From Poecilobothrus nobilitatus (Eukaryota; Arthropoda; Insecta; Diptera; Dolichopodidae), in contig OX352772.1 in NCBI GenBank assembly GCA_947095535.1, forward strand, positions 228,852,051 through 228,916,050: a stretch of 64,000 nt of DNA. Reading direction: 5' to 3'. The translations under genes were made by a program, and so were the position numbers. Positions 42,907 to 56,319 of this stretch are shown in pieces. The notes beneath the pieces are model-generated. The model saw nothing but the letters and a program-made list of their open reading frames with translations. It was not told the DNA's origin and did not search any database. Numbering within the stretch: position 1 is the first letter of the stretch; each line of letters begins with the position of its first letter.

Positions 42907-45900
42907 TTAATTATCGGTAATATTTTTTATGAGGGATTTATGAATTTTTTTGCCGGATGCGGTAGCTATTGTAACTTTATTGTTTTTCATAACTACTTCC
43001 TTCTTATATGTCGGTTTATGTTTCGATTTGATTTGCTTATCCCGAACATAAATTGTTTGGCCAATTTTGCAAATTTTTGGTGTATCTCTTTTTTCATTTT
43101 CTCGCTTTAATTTTGATTGCTGATTTTTCTCGATGAGTTCACCTAGCTCTTTATTTATTTTTGTTCTGGTTGCTATTAAGTTTTGATAGTCGATTTTACT
43201 GGATCTTGCGAAAAATATGTCGCTCGGTTTGGATTTTGTTACCGAGTGTATGGAGTTATTGTATCGATCAACTGCTAAGTATATGATTTCTTTTGGCTGA
43301 GTGAGCTCTCCCAGTTACTTCGCTTTTTTGCGACGGTGTGTTATAAACTGCAATATCGACGGATTTGATGTAATTTAATGTAATAGGGCTCATAAAACTA
43401 CGTTCGTTATCGATTACTATCATTTCCGGAACTGTGAAATAATGTAGCACTTTTGTGATTTTATTTCTTAAATGTAGAGCTGAGGGGTCTTTAATATGAA
43501 AAAATTTTAGGAATTTCGAAAATTTGTCGATACACGTTATGTATTTTTCTGCCTGTATTTCCACTAAATCTATGTGAAGTATTTGTGTAGAAAATTTTGG
43601 AACTGGAGTTTGTTGTAATTCCGGTTTATTTGGTCGTCTATCGTACTTGCTGCTGTTACAGATTTCGCATGTTTTAATGAAACTCTTTATTTGACTACTC
43701 ATGCGAGGAAAATAGTATTTGTCCAGTATTTGCATCCGATTTTCGTTGGCATTCCTGTGTGCTCTCCTGTGTTCCTTCTCAATGATGGCAAACTTCCTTT
43801 CTGCAATCGTAACATCTTCTACTATATTTTGTGTTATTCGGATTTTGTATTTACTAAAGTGATCTTTAAAAACATTCTGCAATATTGGAAGCAAATTTTC
43901 AGAAATCTTAATACCGTTGATTACACTAGGATTTAGTTTTTCTTTTAGTATTATTTTCAAAATGTCTTCATTGATTTCTGGTACATCTACGTAGTGCCTG
44001 TGGTATCTTGTATGTGGTTGTTCGTAGATTATCATATTTTTGCCTTTTCTTATGACTAATTGATTAAGAAACACTTTGATTGGCGCTTCGCAATGAGGGA
44101 TTAAGTTTGAGTGGTCTTCGTCTGCGCTGTGCACAGTGTGTGATAAATTATCTTCATCTGGAATACTCGCTGTTTCTGTTTCACTATTTGCGCATAGACT
44201 CTTTGCTGTTTCTGTGGAGCTTCCGGTAAGTTGGTTTATTTCTATTGGTAGCCTCGATAGAGCAACAATGTTTGTTTTACTTGGCTTGTAGACTAGCTCA
44301 TAGTTATACTCCTCAATTTTAGATTTCCATCTTTTGAGCTTGGCATTATGGTTGCGGTTTCCTAACGAGAATGTTAATGGCTGATGATCTGTGAGGATTT
44401 TGATTTTCCCTGCTCTATAAAGATAATTTCGTAGATTATCCAGTGCCCATACTATCGCCAACATCTCCATTTCATTGGTAGCATAGTTTTCCTCGGTGCT
44501 GTTCAGTGTCCTCGAGATAAATGTTATCGATTTGTCTTTGCCAATTTCTCCCTGTGATAATACTGCCCCGATGGCGTTATGCGACGCATCAGTGGTGAGA
44601 ATGAAGGGTTTTTCGAAATTAGGAAATATCAATATTTCGGATGATGATAATAGTTCTTTCAAATTCTTAAAAGCTTCTAATTCTTCCTTGTTTAGCTTTA
44701 TTTCTACTTTTTTTGACATACTGGCTTTAATTTGTGCGTTCTTTGCTCTGGTTAGATTTGTTAGCGGTTTTGCTATTTTAGCGAAATCGCGGATAAATCT
44801 ACGATAATATGATGTAAGACCTAAAAATGATTTCAAGTTTTTTAGGTTCTCCGGTGGCTTGATGCTTTGAATCGCCATTACTTTCTTCGGGTCTGGCTTA
44901 ATTCCATCACTTGTGACCAGATAGCCAAGGAATTTTGTTTCTGATTTTAAAAATTTCGTTTTTTCTAAATTTGCTCTTAAATTAGTTTTTTCCAATCGTG
45001 AAAATACTGCATCGATATTCTGGAGATGTTCTTCCTTTGTTTTACCGAATATAATGACGTCATCGATATACACATAGCAGATTTTACCAATCTGGTCCTT
45101 GAGAACGTCATCAATCATGCGCTGGAATATTGATGGCGCGTTTCTTAACCCAAATGGGAGTCTTAGGAACTCGTACTTACCGTTCATCGTAGAAAAGGCC
45201 GTTTTTGGAATGTCTGATTTTTTCATCATTATTTGATGGAATCCGGATGTGAGATCAATCGTCGTAAAAAATTTTGCTTCCCCCAAGCTTGCTAATGTAC
45301 CAAAAATATCAAGAATTGGGTATGTATCGGGTGTTGTTACGTTACTGCATTTAGCCTTCTGCAATCGATAACCATTCGATATTTTTTATTTCCGGATGAG
45401 TCTGGTTTTTTCCCTACGATCCATATAGGCGAGTTATACGGACTTTTGGATGGTTGTATTATTCCGTCATCCAGTAATTTTTTGACTTGGTCTTCAACTT
45501 CTTTCCTCATGTTGACGGGATACGGATACGACTTTGTGTAAATTGGTTCGTTTGTTGTTGTTTTGATCTCTGCTTTTACCTCCGTGTCGGTTATCTCTTT
45601 GTCGTTAATTGGTCCAAATATTTTCTTATGTCGGTTTATGACTGTTAAAAGCTGCTTTTTGGTTTCAGTCGATAAATTTTCTGCTTCAATTTGGATGTCG
45701 TTGACTTGAGCCGACACTTTAGCCTTCAGTGGTATTTTGATAGGATAAAAAATTCTAGGTATGTGTTGTTTCCCAATCTCTCGAAAAATTTTCCTCCTAT
45801 TTTCTGTGAAATTTGAATGCTTCCTCCTACGGAATGTTGAATGTTTCCTCCTAAAAAATCTATAAAAAAAGATCATAACGTAGTGTGCTTCCGTTCCTAA

Positions 45901-45909
45901 AAAAGTCAC
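42907..45909 (-). pseudogene. pol: Errantivirus A pol (RT, RNase H, integrase)
   Basis: Two frames (45909-45337 and 45364-43268) overlap by a frameshift inside the RT N-terminus, after 'YRMVIDCRRLNAVT'. The second contains 'TIDLTSGFHQI', 'RLPFGLRNAPSIFQ', the intact YIDD active site, RNase H ('TTDASHNAIGAVLSQ', 'TNEMEMLAIVWAL', 'LTDHQPLT'), the His-His-Cys-Cys zinc region ('HRRAHRN', 'CEIC') and integrase Asp residues in 'LHIDLVEI' and 'VIDNERSF'. A frameshift near 43300 displaces the integrase C-terminus, which runs to TAA at 42907-42909. The RNase H-to-integrase linker has 'IVALSRL' where ADALSRL is usual. Gag and protease are absent, so the element is 5'-truncated near 45.9 kb. Confidence 0.8.
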
Positions 45910-46157
45910 CCTTCGTCACTGGATTTATGTATACCTATTTAAATTGAAATTATGCGTTTCATTTAAAACTAAAAAGTATGAAATAAAATAATGTAAAAGT
46001 TTTTTAATTAATAAGTACTTTTTTTAAAACAAGAAAACTCGACCCATTTTACCTTACTGCATTTGTGTGCCAATTTTCTTCTCAGTATATATATTTTAAA
46101 CAAATTATATAATTCACACAAAAAAAATAAATATTCAAACATGCATACATGTTTTTA
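45910..46157. other. Short non-coding spacer
   Basis: A/T-rich sequence between the truncated pol and element E2. Nothing recognised. Confidence 0.4.
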
Positions 46158-47725
46158 TTATACCCGTACGATAGGATCGGGTATAATAAAATTACTCCTC
46201 CGTTTGTAACACCTCGAAATAAGCGAGCTAGATATACTTTCAAAGGTATGGATCGGATCAGAAAAAATTCTAAAACATTTGAGCCATGTCCGTCCGTCAG
46301 CACGCTAACTCAAAAACTAAGAAAGCTAGAACCTTGAAATTTACACAAAAAATTTTCTGGGAGTAACTTGTAGGTTCCCTATTTTTTTTGGTTGAGTTTG
46401 GACCAAAACTTAGGGTAGCTCTAGAACACCTAACTTTTAGATCCCCACATTTTGTTTGAAATAGAACTATGAAATTTTAACTGCTGATAGATCTCACAAA
46501 AATATTAATTTTATTTTTAATAACTTTTTTTTGTAGCCCCACCCGTTACCGAGCTACAGCTCCCCAAAGGTTCAAAAAAGCTCTATATTTAAATTGTTAT
46601 AACACAAGTTGTATACGGTATATCTTCATTTTGAAAACGCCAAATGATTACTACTTTTATTAGCTTTAAAAGTATATATATAATAAATATATATTTGTGG
46701 CATACGGTGTCTTAATTTACCGTTAAGCGAAACTCAAATTTTGCAAAATACTTTAACCCTTCTATTTTCTAAACGGTTTAAGTTGGAAACTTGAAATTTT
46801 GACAAAAGTTAGATATAAATAGAAAATAAGTATGAGTCATTTCAGAAATTTTTCTTGTATCACCCTCCGTTTAGGAGCTGTAAGGGGTCAAAAACTGAAA
46901 ATTTTCTATTTTTAAACACATGTAACTTGAACGCCTGTTAAAATTTTTTTTAAGTAGTACACAAAAATTAAAGCTTCAACATTATACTCTTATTTCTGTT
47001 AACAACTTTTTTTAATAATATAGGGTTACTTTATAATTGCCGAAAGTGTTACTTGGTTTTTTTCAAATTTTCTAACAAATTTCTTCAACAAATTTTTTGC
47101 ATTTACTCGATAACTTGAAATTGTTGAGGATATAATGCGTAGTACAAAAAAATGTAAATAAATAAACAACATAACGGTTGTTTGAAGAATTTTTATTATT
47201 TATATGATATTGATATATATAGATACTTATATAATATCATGTTTATTTACATATCGTATATGTCACTAGTGAATGAATGATAAGAGTATAGATGTGTATT
47301 ATATAGCGCCGTATTTACATACATATATGTATTTTATTGTACTTATAAGAAATTATTCTGTCAATGGAATATTTAAATATAATATAATATAATATTTAAA
47401 ATGATATTTATTATTTTGTACTAAGTAAATTTGATATATATTTACCACTTAGTATTAAATGGTACTATAGAATATTTGAAAAAGTTTTGGATTGATAATC
47501 GTTATGTGGAAGGTTAGAATCTGCTTTTGAAGAATGTACATATAAACATATAGTTTGAATATATGTACAACCCATAGTTCTAGAAATTATAAAATTCACC
47601 CAAATTATTTTAAAATACTAAAATATTAAAAAAATAATATTGTAAGCAGAGTGACAGGCTGTGAACATACTAACGGTTCGTACGGGTATCTAAGAGTTGA
47701 CAAAGGCAACTGTGTTCTTCCTCGT
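46158..47725 (+). mobile_element. E2: Helentron-like non-coding element (1.57 kb)
   Basis: The 5' end carries ATACCCGTACGA at 46160-46171, 'gcgagctagatatactttcaaaggtatggatcgg', a short (GTCC)n tract near 46290 and 'gctaactcaaaaactaagaaagctaga'. The 3' end carries the exact inverse TCGTACGGGTAT at 47678-47689, an AGTTG...CAACT stem-loop (47696-47712) and the terminus 'cttcctcg'. The body differs from E1 and E3, so it is a related but distinct family. It contains no credible gene; 'gaaatttt...aaaacggtttaagttggaaacttgaaattttgac' style phrases recur loosely within it. Confidence 0.72.
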
Positions 47726-47996
47726 TAAATTATAAATTCACTTTTTTCTTTAGCATTAAACTCAAGTAAATAATACAAAAAAAATTGAGTATTGACGGAC
47801 GATGAATACTGGAAAAAAAAACAAAAACGTGTAGCAAACAAAGTCCAATAGTTTGCTACATTACAGAATTAATTACAGACATTTTTAAGAAAAGAATAAA
47901 ATTATGTATAAACTATGATTATGGAATCAGAATTCGCCTATAATTTTTGAAATGAAAATTCACCTAAAAACAAGTAAGTTTGAAATTTTATTAAAA
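47726..47996. other. Spacer between E2 and E3
   Basis: AT-rich; contains 'agtccaatagtttgctacattac' preceded by 'gtgtagcaaac', a weak inverted repeat near 47830-47860. No gene. Confidence 0.4.
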
Positions 47997-50816
47997 ACGA
48001 GGAAGAGTGCAGTAGAGTAGACTGTGTCAACTCTGGGATACCCGTATGAATGTAATATATCCTGTTTCTATAAAACTTTATCATCTTTTAAAAACATTCA
48101 GAGTTTTAGTACCGAACTACAGAGATATATTTATGTAAATTGTGGAGTTGTATGATAGCTACCCGAATCTATTGCGCCTAGCTTCATTAAGTTCCAAGAA
48201 ATGCAAAAAGCCTGAACCGGCTGCTTTAGACCATTCAAATTTTACAAAAGTTTTTGGCATGCAACTCGACACTTTTTCACTAAATTTCAGATAGCTAGCT
48301 TCAATAGACACTGAGTTATTTTCATTTAAAAAGAGAAGTTGTATGGCAACTATCCGAACCTGTCATATCATCACAACAAAATTTTACAGTAGTTGTTGCT
48401 ATAAAACTCGATCATCATTTGCAAAATTTCAGATTCCTAGATTGAATAGACACTGGGTTATTTCCATTTAAAGAAAGAAGTTGTATGGCAGCTACTCGAA
48501 CCCGGCGGCCGAAAATGCTGGAGTTAAATAGCAAAACTAACAATTTTGTAAAAGTGACGTAAAAAAAATTTCAGCCTCCTAACTCCTTTATTTTTTGAGT
48601 TATCGTGCGGACGGACACTGAGTTATTTTCATTTAAAAAGAGAAGTTGTATGGCAGCAACCCGAACCCGTCGAACCACCACAACCAAATTTTGCAGAAGT
48701 TGTTGCCATAAAACTTGATCATCATTCGCAAAATTGCAGATACCTAGATTGAACAGACACTGGGTTATTTCCATTTAAAGAAAGACGTTGTATGGCAGCT
48801 ACTCGAACCCGGCGGCCGAAAAAGCTGGAGTTAAATAGCAAAACTAACAATTTTACAAAAGTAACGTAAAAAAATTTTCAGCCTCTTAGCTCCTCTATTT
48901 TTTGAGTTATAGTGCGGACGGACACTGAGTTCTTTCATTTAAAAAGAGATTTTGTATGGCAGCTACCCGAACCCGTCACACCACCACAACCAAATTTTGC
49001 AGAAATTGTTGCCATAAAACTTGATCATCATTCGCAAAATTTCAGATACCTACATTGAACAGACACTGGGTTATTTCTATTTAAAGAAAGACGTTGTATG
49101 GCAGCTACCCGAACCCGGGGACAGAAAATGCTGGAGTGAAATAGCAAAACTAACAATTTTGTAAAAGTGACGTAAAAAAATTTCAGCCTCCTAACTCCTT
49201 TATTTTTTGAGTTATCGTGCGGACGGACACTGAGTTATTTTCATTTAAAAAGAGAAGTTGTATGGCAGCTACCCGAACCCGTCGCACCACCACAACCAAA
49301 TTTTGCAGAAGTTGTTGCCATAAAACTTGATCACCATTCGCAAAATTGCAGATACCTAGATTTAACAGACACTGGGTTATTTCCATTTAAAGAAAGACGT
49401 TGTATGGCAGCTACTCGAACCCGGCGGCCGAAAATGCTGGAGTTAAATAGCAAAACTAACAATTTTACAAAAGTAACGTAAAAAAATTTTCAGCCTCCTA
49501 GCTCCTCTATTTTTTGAGTTATAGTGCGGACGGACACTGAGTTCTTTCATTTAAAAAGAGATTTTGTATGGCAGCTACCCGAACCCGTCACACCACCACA
49601 ACCAAATTTTGCAGAAGTTGTTGCCATAAAACTTGATCATCATTCGCAAAATTTCAGATACCTAGATTGAACAGACACTGGGTTATTTCTATTTAAAGAA
49701 AGACGTTGTATGGCAGCTACCCGAACCCGGGGACAGAAAATGCTGGAGTTAAATAGCAAAACTAACAATTTTACAAAAGTGACGTAAAAAAATTTTCAGC
49801 CTCCTAGCTCCTCTATTTTTTGAGTTATCGTGCGCACGGACACTGAGTTCTTTTCATTTAAAAAGAGATTTTGTATGGCAGCTACCCGAACCCGTCGCAC
49901 CAGCACAACCAAATTTTGTAGAAGTTGTTGTCATAAAACTTGATCATCATTTGCAAGATTTCAGACGCCTAGCTTTATTAACTTCCAAGAGGTGCAAGAA
50001 GCCTGAACCGGCTGCTCTAGACCAACCAAATTTTACAAAAGTTGTTGGCATATAAATCGACACTTCTTTACTAAATTTCAGATTCCTAGCTTCAATAAAC
50101 ACTGAGTTATTCTCATTTAACCGGATAAGTTGTATGGCAGCTACCCGAACTCGCCGCACCACCACAACCAAATTTTGCAAAAGTTGTTGCCATAAAACTT
50201 GATCATCATTTGCAAAATTTCAGACGCCTAGCTTCATTAGGTTCCAAGAGGTGCAAGAAGTCTGAACCGGCTGCTCTAGACCAACCAAATTTTACAAAAG
50301 TTGTTGGCATGTAACTCGACACCTCTTTACTAAATTTCAGATTCTTAGCTTCAATAAACACTGAGTTATTCTTATTTAAACGGAGAAGTTGTATGGCAGC
50401 TACCCGAACCCGCTGTACCAGCACAACCAAATTTTACAGAAGTTGTTGCCATAAAACTTGATCATCATTTGCAAAATTTCAGAAACCTAGCTTCAATAGA
50501 TACTGAGTTATTTCTATATAAAGATAGAAGTTGTATGGCAGCTACTCGAACCCGCCGACCGAAAATGTTGGATTTAAATAGCAAAACTAACAATTTTGCA
50601 AAAGTGACGTGAAAAAAATTTCAGCCCCCTAGCTCCTTTATTTTTTGAGTTATCGTGCGGACGGACGGACGGACGGACGTACATGGCTTAATCAACTCAG
50701 AATTCGATTCTGAGCCGATCCATACCTTTGACACTATATCTAGCTCGACTCCTTTAAGGTGTCACAAACGTAATGGCAAATTTATTATACCCTTGAACAT
50801 AGTTCATACGGGTATA
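47997..50816 (-). mobile_element. E3: Helentron-like element with internal 306-bp tandem repeats (2.8 kb)
   Basis: The left (3') end has 'cgaggaagagtgcagtag', the AGAGT (48014-48018)/ACTCT (48030-48034) stem-loop and ATACCCGTATGAA at 48038-48050. The right (5') end has the (GGAC)n tract at about 50660 and the exact inverse TTCATACGGGTAT at 50803-50815. The interior repeats phrases such as 'ttgtatggcagctacccgaacccg' and 'aaattttgcagaagttgttgccataaaacttgatcatcat'. It is the long version of E1; short frames inside it recur only because the DNA repeats. Confidence 0.8.
48597..49850. repeat. 306-bp tandem repeat with 612-bp dimer structure
   Basis: The phrase 'gagttatcgtgcggacggacactgagtt' recurs at 48597, 48903, 49209, 49516 and 49822, intervals of 306-307 bp. 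Odd-numbered copies read 'tatcgtgcgg..gagttatttt' and even-numbered copies 'tatagtgcgg..gagttctttc', so the true higher-order unit is a 612-bp dimer repeated about twice. Confidence 0.85.
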
Positions 50817-51564
50817 ATAAAATTTAAGGACTGGCGAAATATTTTCTAGTATGGTTTGAACTTTGTTACATATTTCAATTAATACATAAATAAACCTCTT
50901 ATTGAACACTTCTATTTTCAGCAATCAGATTTCTAATTCTTAACAAATTTTTAAGAAAAAAAATATTTGATTTGAATGAAAAAAGTGCAATATTATTGAA
51001 TTTGTGATGCATACATAACATACATACTTATGTATGTATCATAATATTAATTTTGATGCAAACTTCAACAAATAATTTTGTCAATTGCATGAAAATTATT
51101 TTGTACATTTATTTTTTAGATTTTTAAAAATCTACCCTTAAATTTTATTCTTAAAAAAATTTCAAAAATACATACATACATATGTATTTGTTTTTTACTG
51201 GTTTACGATTGAATTGTTTTTAAAACAAAATTTCTAAAATCAATTTAAAAAATGATAAATTTTTTAATTCTTTAAGAAAATTTTATTGGTATTTATAAAA
51301 CTTCTGTAAAGAATAATCAAGTTATAACAAAATACTATTGACTTGAATTTTTTTGTTTTTATTATATTTGGTGTTATTTTTTTTATTTGAAAAATCACTT
51401 TTATCATTTTATTGTTTTGCCCCTTTGTTTTGGGAATTTGTTTTTCCCTTTTTGCCTTACTTTATTTATAACTTAATTTTTTAAAATACTGCCATATTTA
51501 AACGTTCAGCTAAAATTAGTTAAAAAACAAGGTTTGATTTTTAAATAGTAAATGAAAGTACATA
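50817..51564. other. AT-rich, no feature recognised
   Basis: Simple A/T sequence with 'catacatacatatgtat'-type words. No gene or named repeat. Confidence 0.4.
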
Positions 51565-51602
51565 TTCGGGGCCTCGGTGATCTAGTGGCTAAGAGCGTAT
51601 AA
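51565..51602 (+). ncRNA. tRNA-like A-box fragment
   Basis: 'ggggcctcggtgatctagtggctaagagcgta' resembles the 5' half of a tRNA or the head of a tRNA-derived SINE, with a D-arm-like 'ctagtggctaagagcg'. No B-box follows; the sequence passes into 'catagattcatatagagtcatag'-type short repeats. It is probably a truncated SINE or tRNA relic. Confidence 0.35.
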
Positions 51603-51701
51603 AATACATAGATTCATATAGAGTCATAGATTTACAGAATCATGGAGTATACAGAGTCATACATTTTAAAAATGCAGAGTGCGTTTTAGTACGTAAACCT
51701 C

Positions 51702-53010
<1,309 letters not shown>

Positions 53011-53498
53011 TTAGAAGACGAGTTCGAAATTAAATTCGCATATATATCAACTAGTTCGTCCGTAAGATGTATATTTTCGGACTGAACCGGAAGGGGAGAT
53101 TTTAGTTAAATTAAATCTCCACGAACACTCACATCACTAACTATAGGGTCATTGCAGTTAACAATAGAACTTGCAAGTTATTCAAATTTTTCAATTTATC
53201 GAAATCTTCCATTAAGAATTTGAAAGCCAATGCTAGACTTAAATAAGTTAAGTTTAAATAACTAAAAATTAAAAAAAAAACTAATTCTTAAGAATTGCTT
53301 TAAAGCGATATTTATCGTACAAGAATTTGGCCGTGATAGTAAATGGCTATCGCTTCGTAGAAAAAGTCTTGCGGAAACACCACACCCGATACTTTTGACG
53401 TTTGATATCGCGTCAAATTAAAAACATCACTTTAGCGTCTTGCAGAATAACAAATCATCGCGTAAGTGATACTCTTCGTATGATAAGTAAGAATATGG

Positions 53499-54079
53499 GT
53501 GACTATACTGAAAATTATGCAATCAGAAAATAGGAAAAATACACCACAAAACACTCTTCTAGATACCGATATTTTAAAAAATACCGTTTTAGGGTTAGTA
53601 CAAACGGAAACCAGAAGAGTTCTAAGAGAAAGGGTAGTGGACGAAACACCCGAAAGTAATGAAACGGATCAAGAACTTAATTTTGGCATGGATGAAACTC
53701 TTTCCGGTATGAATGTATTACGGGATATAGTGAAGAATATTAAGGAATTTTCAGGAGCTATACCATAATACGAATCTTGGAAAAACAATGTTAAGAAGAT
53801 TTTAAATTTTTTAGTCCAATGAAGGGTACAAGAAAATTTTATGGGATTTTCACAGCTATACATGGTAAAATTATAGGAGAGGCTGATACTTGTTTAGAAA
53901 TGTTCGAAACACCACTCATTTGGGACAGCATTATAAAATGTCTAAATTTGCATTATTTAGACAATAGAGATATAACAAGTTTAGAATATCAAATGACAAG
54001 TACAACACAAAAAGGAAATTCGTTTCAAGTATTTTATAGAGAAATTGATGATCATCTATCATTAATCTTAAATAAATGA
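53499..54079 (+). pseudogene. gag: Errantivirus B gag, disrupted
   Basis: The first part (53499-53768) is acidic and polar, ending 'IVKNIKEFSGAIP' at a stop. The matching continuation, in another frame (53819-54079), contains 'ESWKNNVKKILNF', 'YGIFTAIHGKIIGEADTCL', 'LNLHYLDNRDITSLEYQM' and 'FYREIDDHLSLILNK'. The latter phrases are typical of errantivirus-type Gag (capsid region). A Gln/Asn-rich, stop-riddled stretch follows to about 54640. I saw no LTR or primer site immediately upstream. Confidence 0.62.
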
Positions 54080-54659
54080 TCGACAATGAATTATTAAACT
54101 AAACTAAACTCTCTATTAAACGGACTAAAAGGAGACTCTCGTAGAATAGTTACCAGTCGAAACATGCTTTTCAAATATGATTGAAAATGGATGATGCTGA
54201 TAATCAGAGCATAAATGAACCACAACAGAATCAACAACAACAAACTAATACACAACAAAATCAACAACAACTTTCTCCATATTATTAAACACATCACATG
54301 GATATTCGATAAATAATAACTATAACAACAATTATAGAAAGCCATTCAACAGAAATTTTTAATAATCACGAACATTTAAAATGGAACCTGAATCATTAAA
54401 TCAATCTCAATATAGAAAAAACTATAACAATAATTACAATAATAACTAAAAAACTAACCAGAATAACAGCTATAATAGAAATATTCAATATAAAAATTCA
54501 TATTTGCTAAATAATTCTGCGGCAAATAGGATGCAACAAAATACAATATTCGGAACCATCAGTCACAACCACCATACAACATGAAAAGAAGATTGAAAAG
54601 CTTACGTGTAAATGCACTACCAACGAAGAACGAGAAAAAAAAAATAATACCACTTCTTT

Positions 54660-54960
54660 TTTAAATTAAGTTCTTCCACGCTCCCTTTTATTGAGCATAT
54701 GGCGGGGAACGGCGAAAAATTAAAATTTTTAATAGATACAGGATCAACAAAAACTACATTAATACAAGACTAGTACAAAACCCTATTAGATAAACCAAAT
54801 ATAGAAAAATTTCATGCAAACACAATAGGAGGAAGCGTAGAAATAAAGCATTACGCCTTAATAAATCTATTTGGATCAGAATTTAAAAAGTTACAGTTTT
54901 TCCTACTTACAAAAATTACAACATTTGACTGACTTATTGGGAACGATAGTTTAAAAAGAA
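54660..54960 (+). pseudogene. pol: Errantivirus B protease region, disrupted
   Basis: 'KLKFLIDTGSTKTTLI' at about 54720-54765 is the retroviral aspartic protease active-site strand (Asp-Thr-Gly-Ser), followed by a stop and then 'IGGSVEIKHYALINLFG' and 'LLTKITTFD'. This region processes Gag-Pol in active elements. It joins the RT almost directly at about 54960, so the protease-RT linker has been shortened by deletion. Confidence 0.6.
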
Positions 54961-54965
54961 ATTCA

Positions 54966-56235
54966 GAATGGTAATAGATTTCAGGAAGCTCAACACTGTC
55001 ACAATAGTGGACAAATATCCTATTCCTGAAATAAATGAGGTATAGCTGATTTAGGACAAAATAATTTCTTTTCAATAATTGACCTGAAGAGCGGCTTCCA
55101 TCAAATATTACTGAAAGAATCTGATATAGACAAAACTGCTTTTTCAGTAAATAACGGCAAATATGAATTTCCAAGACTACCATTTGGGCTTAAAAACGCT
55201 CCAACAATATTTCAAAGAATACTAGATGATATTTTGAGAGCATGTATTAGAAAAAGATACTATGTTTACATAGATGGCGTCAGTATTTTTGAAAAAACTG
55301 AAAGGCAACATTTTGAGAATTTAGAAATCGCCTTTAAAACTTTAGAGCAAGCGAATAAGAAAATACAATTAAATAAATCTGGATTTCTAAAACACGAAAT
55401 TGAGTTTCTTGGATTTATCGTTGATCAGAAGGCATCAAAACTAATAAAATCCATATTAAGAGGAGAGGATGGACATACGTCCAAAAATAAATCTAAGATT
55501 GTTAAAATTAATATAAATGAGGGAGCACTAAAGGCTTCAATAAATTGAAGAATTATTTGATATCTGAAGAAGTAATATTGTCACATTCTGATTTTTCAAA
55601 AGAGTTAGAATTAACAACGGATGCATCAAATTATGCAACTGGTAGGGTTTTATCACAAAGTAGAAGACCAATAATGTTTTTGTCACGCACTTTTACGAAG
55701 ACTGAGGAAGCATATGCTACAAATGAAAAAGAGAGTTCAGCAATATTTTGGGCTCTTACATCATTGCGTCGATTTAGTCTACGGTTCAAGAAAAATAATA
55801 ATATTTACAGATCATCAACTGCTGACGTTTGTGCTTACTACGAAAAATAACAATTCCAAGATGAAAAGATAGAAGTCAATTGTAGAAAAAAATAATTATG
55901 AATTGAAATATAAACCTGATACAACTAATGAAGAAGCAGATGCATTATCAAGATTAATACCTGAAACTGGAATTTACAATGCAAATACAATTCAACAACA
56001 AAATTTAGTAATGACATGATACAATTTGTGGAAACACCAATTATTGCATTCAGGAATCAGATCATATTAACAATTGGAGAAATAGATAATTACAGATTTT
56101 CAACTTTATTCAAAACTTACAATAGACATGAATTCATCAAAAGTAGTTTTAGCGACACAGATCTAATTTATATATTAAAAAATAATTAAATCCAAATATT
56201 TTAAATGGGATAAAAGCACAATGTAAAGTATAATA
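54966..56235 (+). pseudogene. pol: Errantivirus B reverse transcriptase-RNase H; integrase deleted
   Basis: Successive frames show 'RMVIDFRKLNTVT', 'SIIDLKSGFHQILL', 'RLPFGLKNAPTIFQRI' and the polymerase motif, which reads YIDG instead of YIDD (Gly codon at 55276-55278), so one catalytic Asp is gone. 'IEFLGFIVD' follows, with a deletion of the connection region near 55440. RNase H pieces are 'LTTDASNYATGRVLSQ', 'TNEKESSAIFWAL' and 'EADALSRL' near 55930. The linker that precedes integrase ('YILKNN' and 'LNGIKA'-like, up to about 56230) is present, but the integrase catalytic core is missing and env begins at 56320. Confidence 0.68.
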
Positions 56236-56319
56236 AAAGATTAGGATCAAAGCTCACATATAGATATTATAAGGAAATAGTTAAGGAAAATAGAAATATT
56301 CTAAGAAAGTCCAATAAAA

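Noticed and set aside
43691..44807. Plus-strand frames at 43691-43936 and 44496-44807
   Set aside because: They are antisense shadows of the errantivirus A pol gene.
48571..50430. Repeated frames of about 67-77 codons ('..VRVAAIQLL..')
   Set aside because: They recur because the E3 DNA is tandemly repeated; the same phrase appears in E4. No start, domain or codon bias supports a gene.
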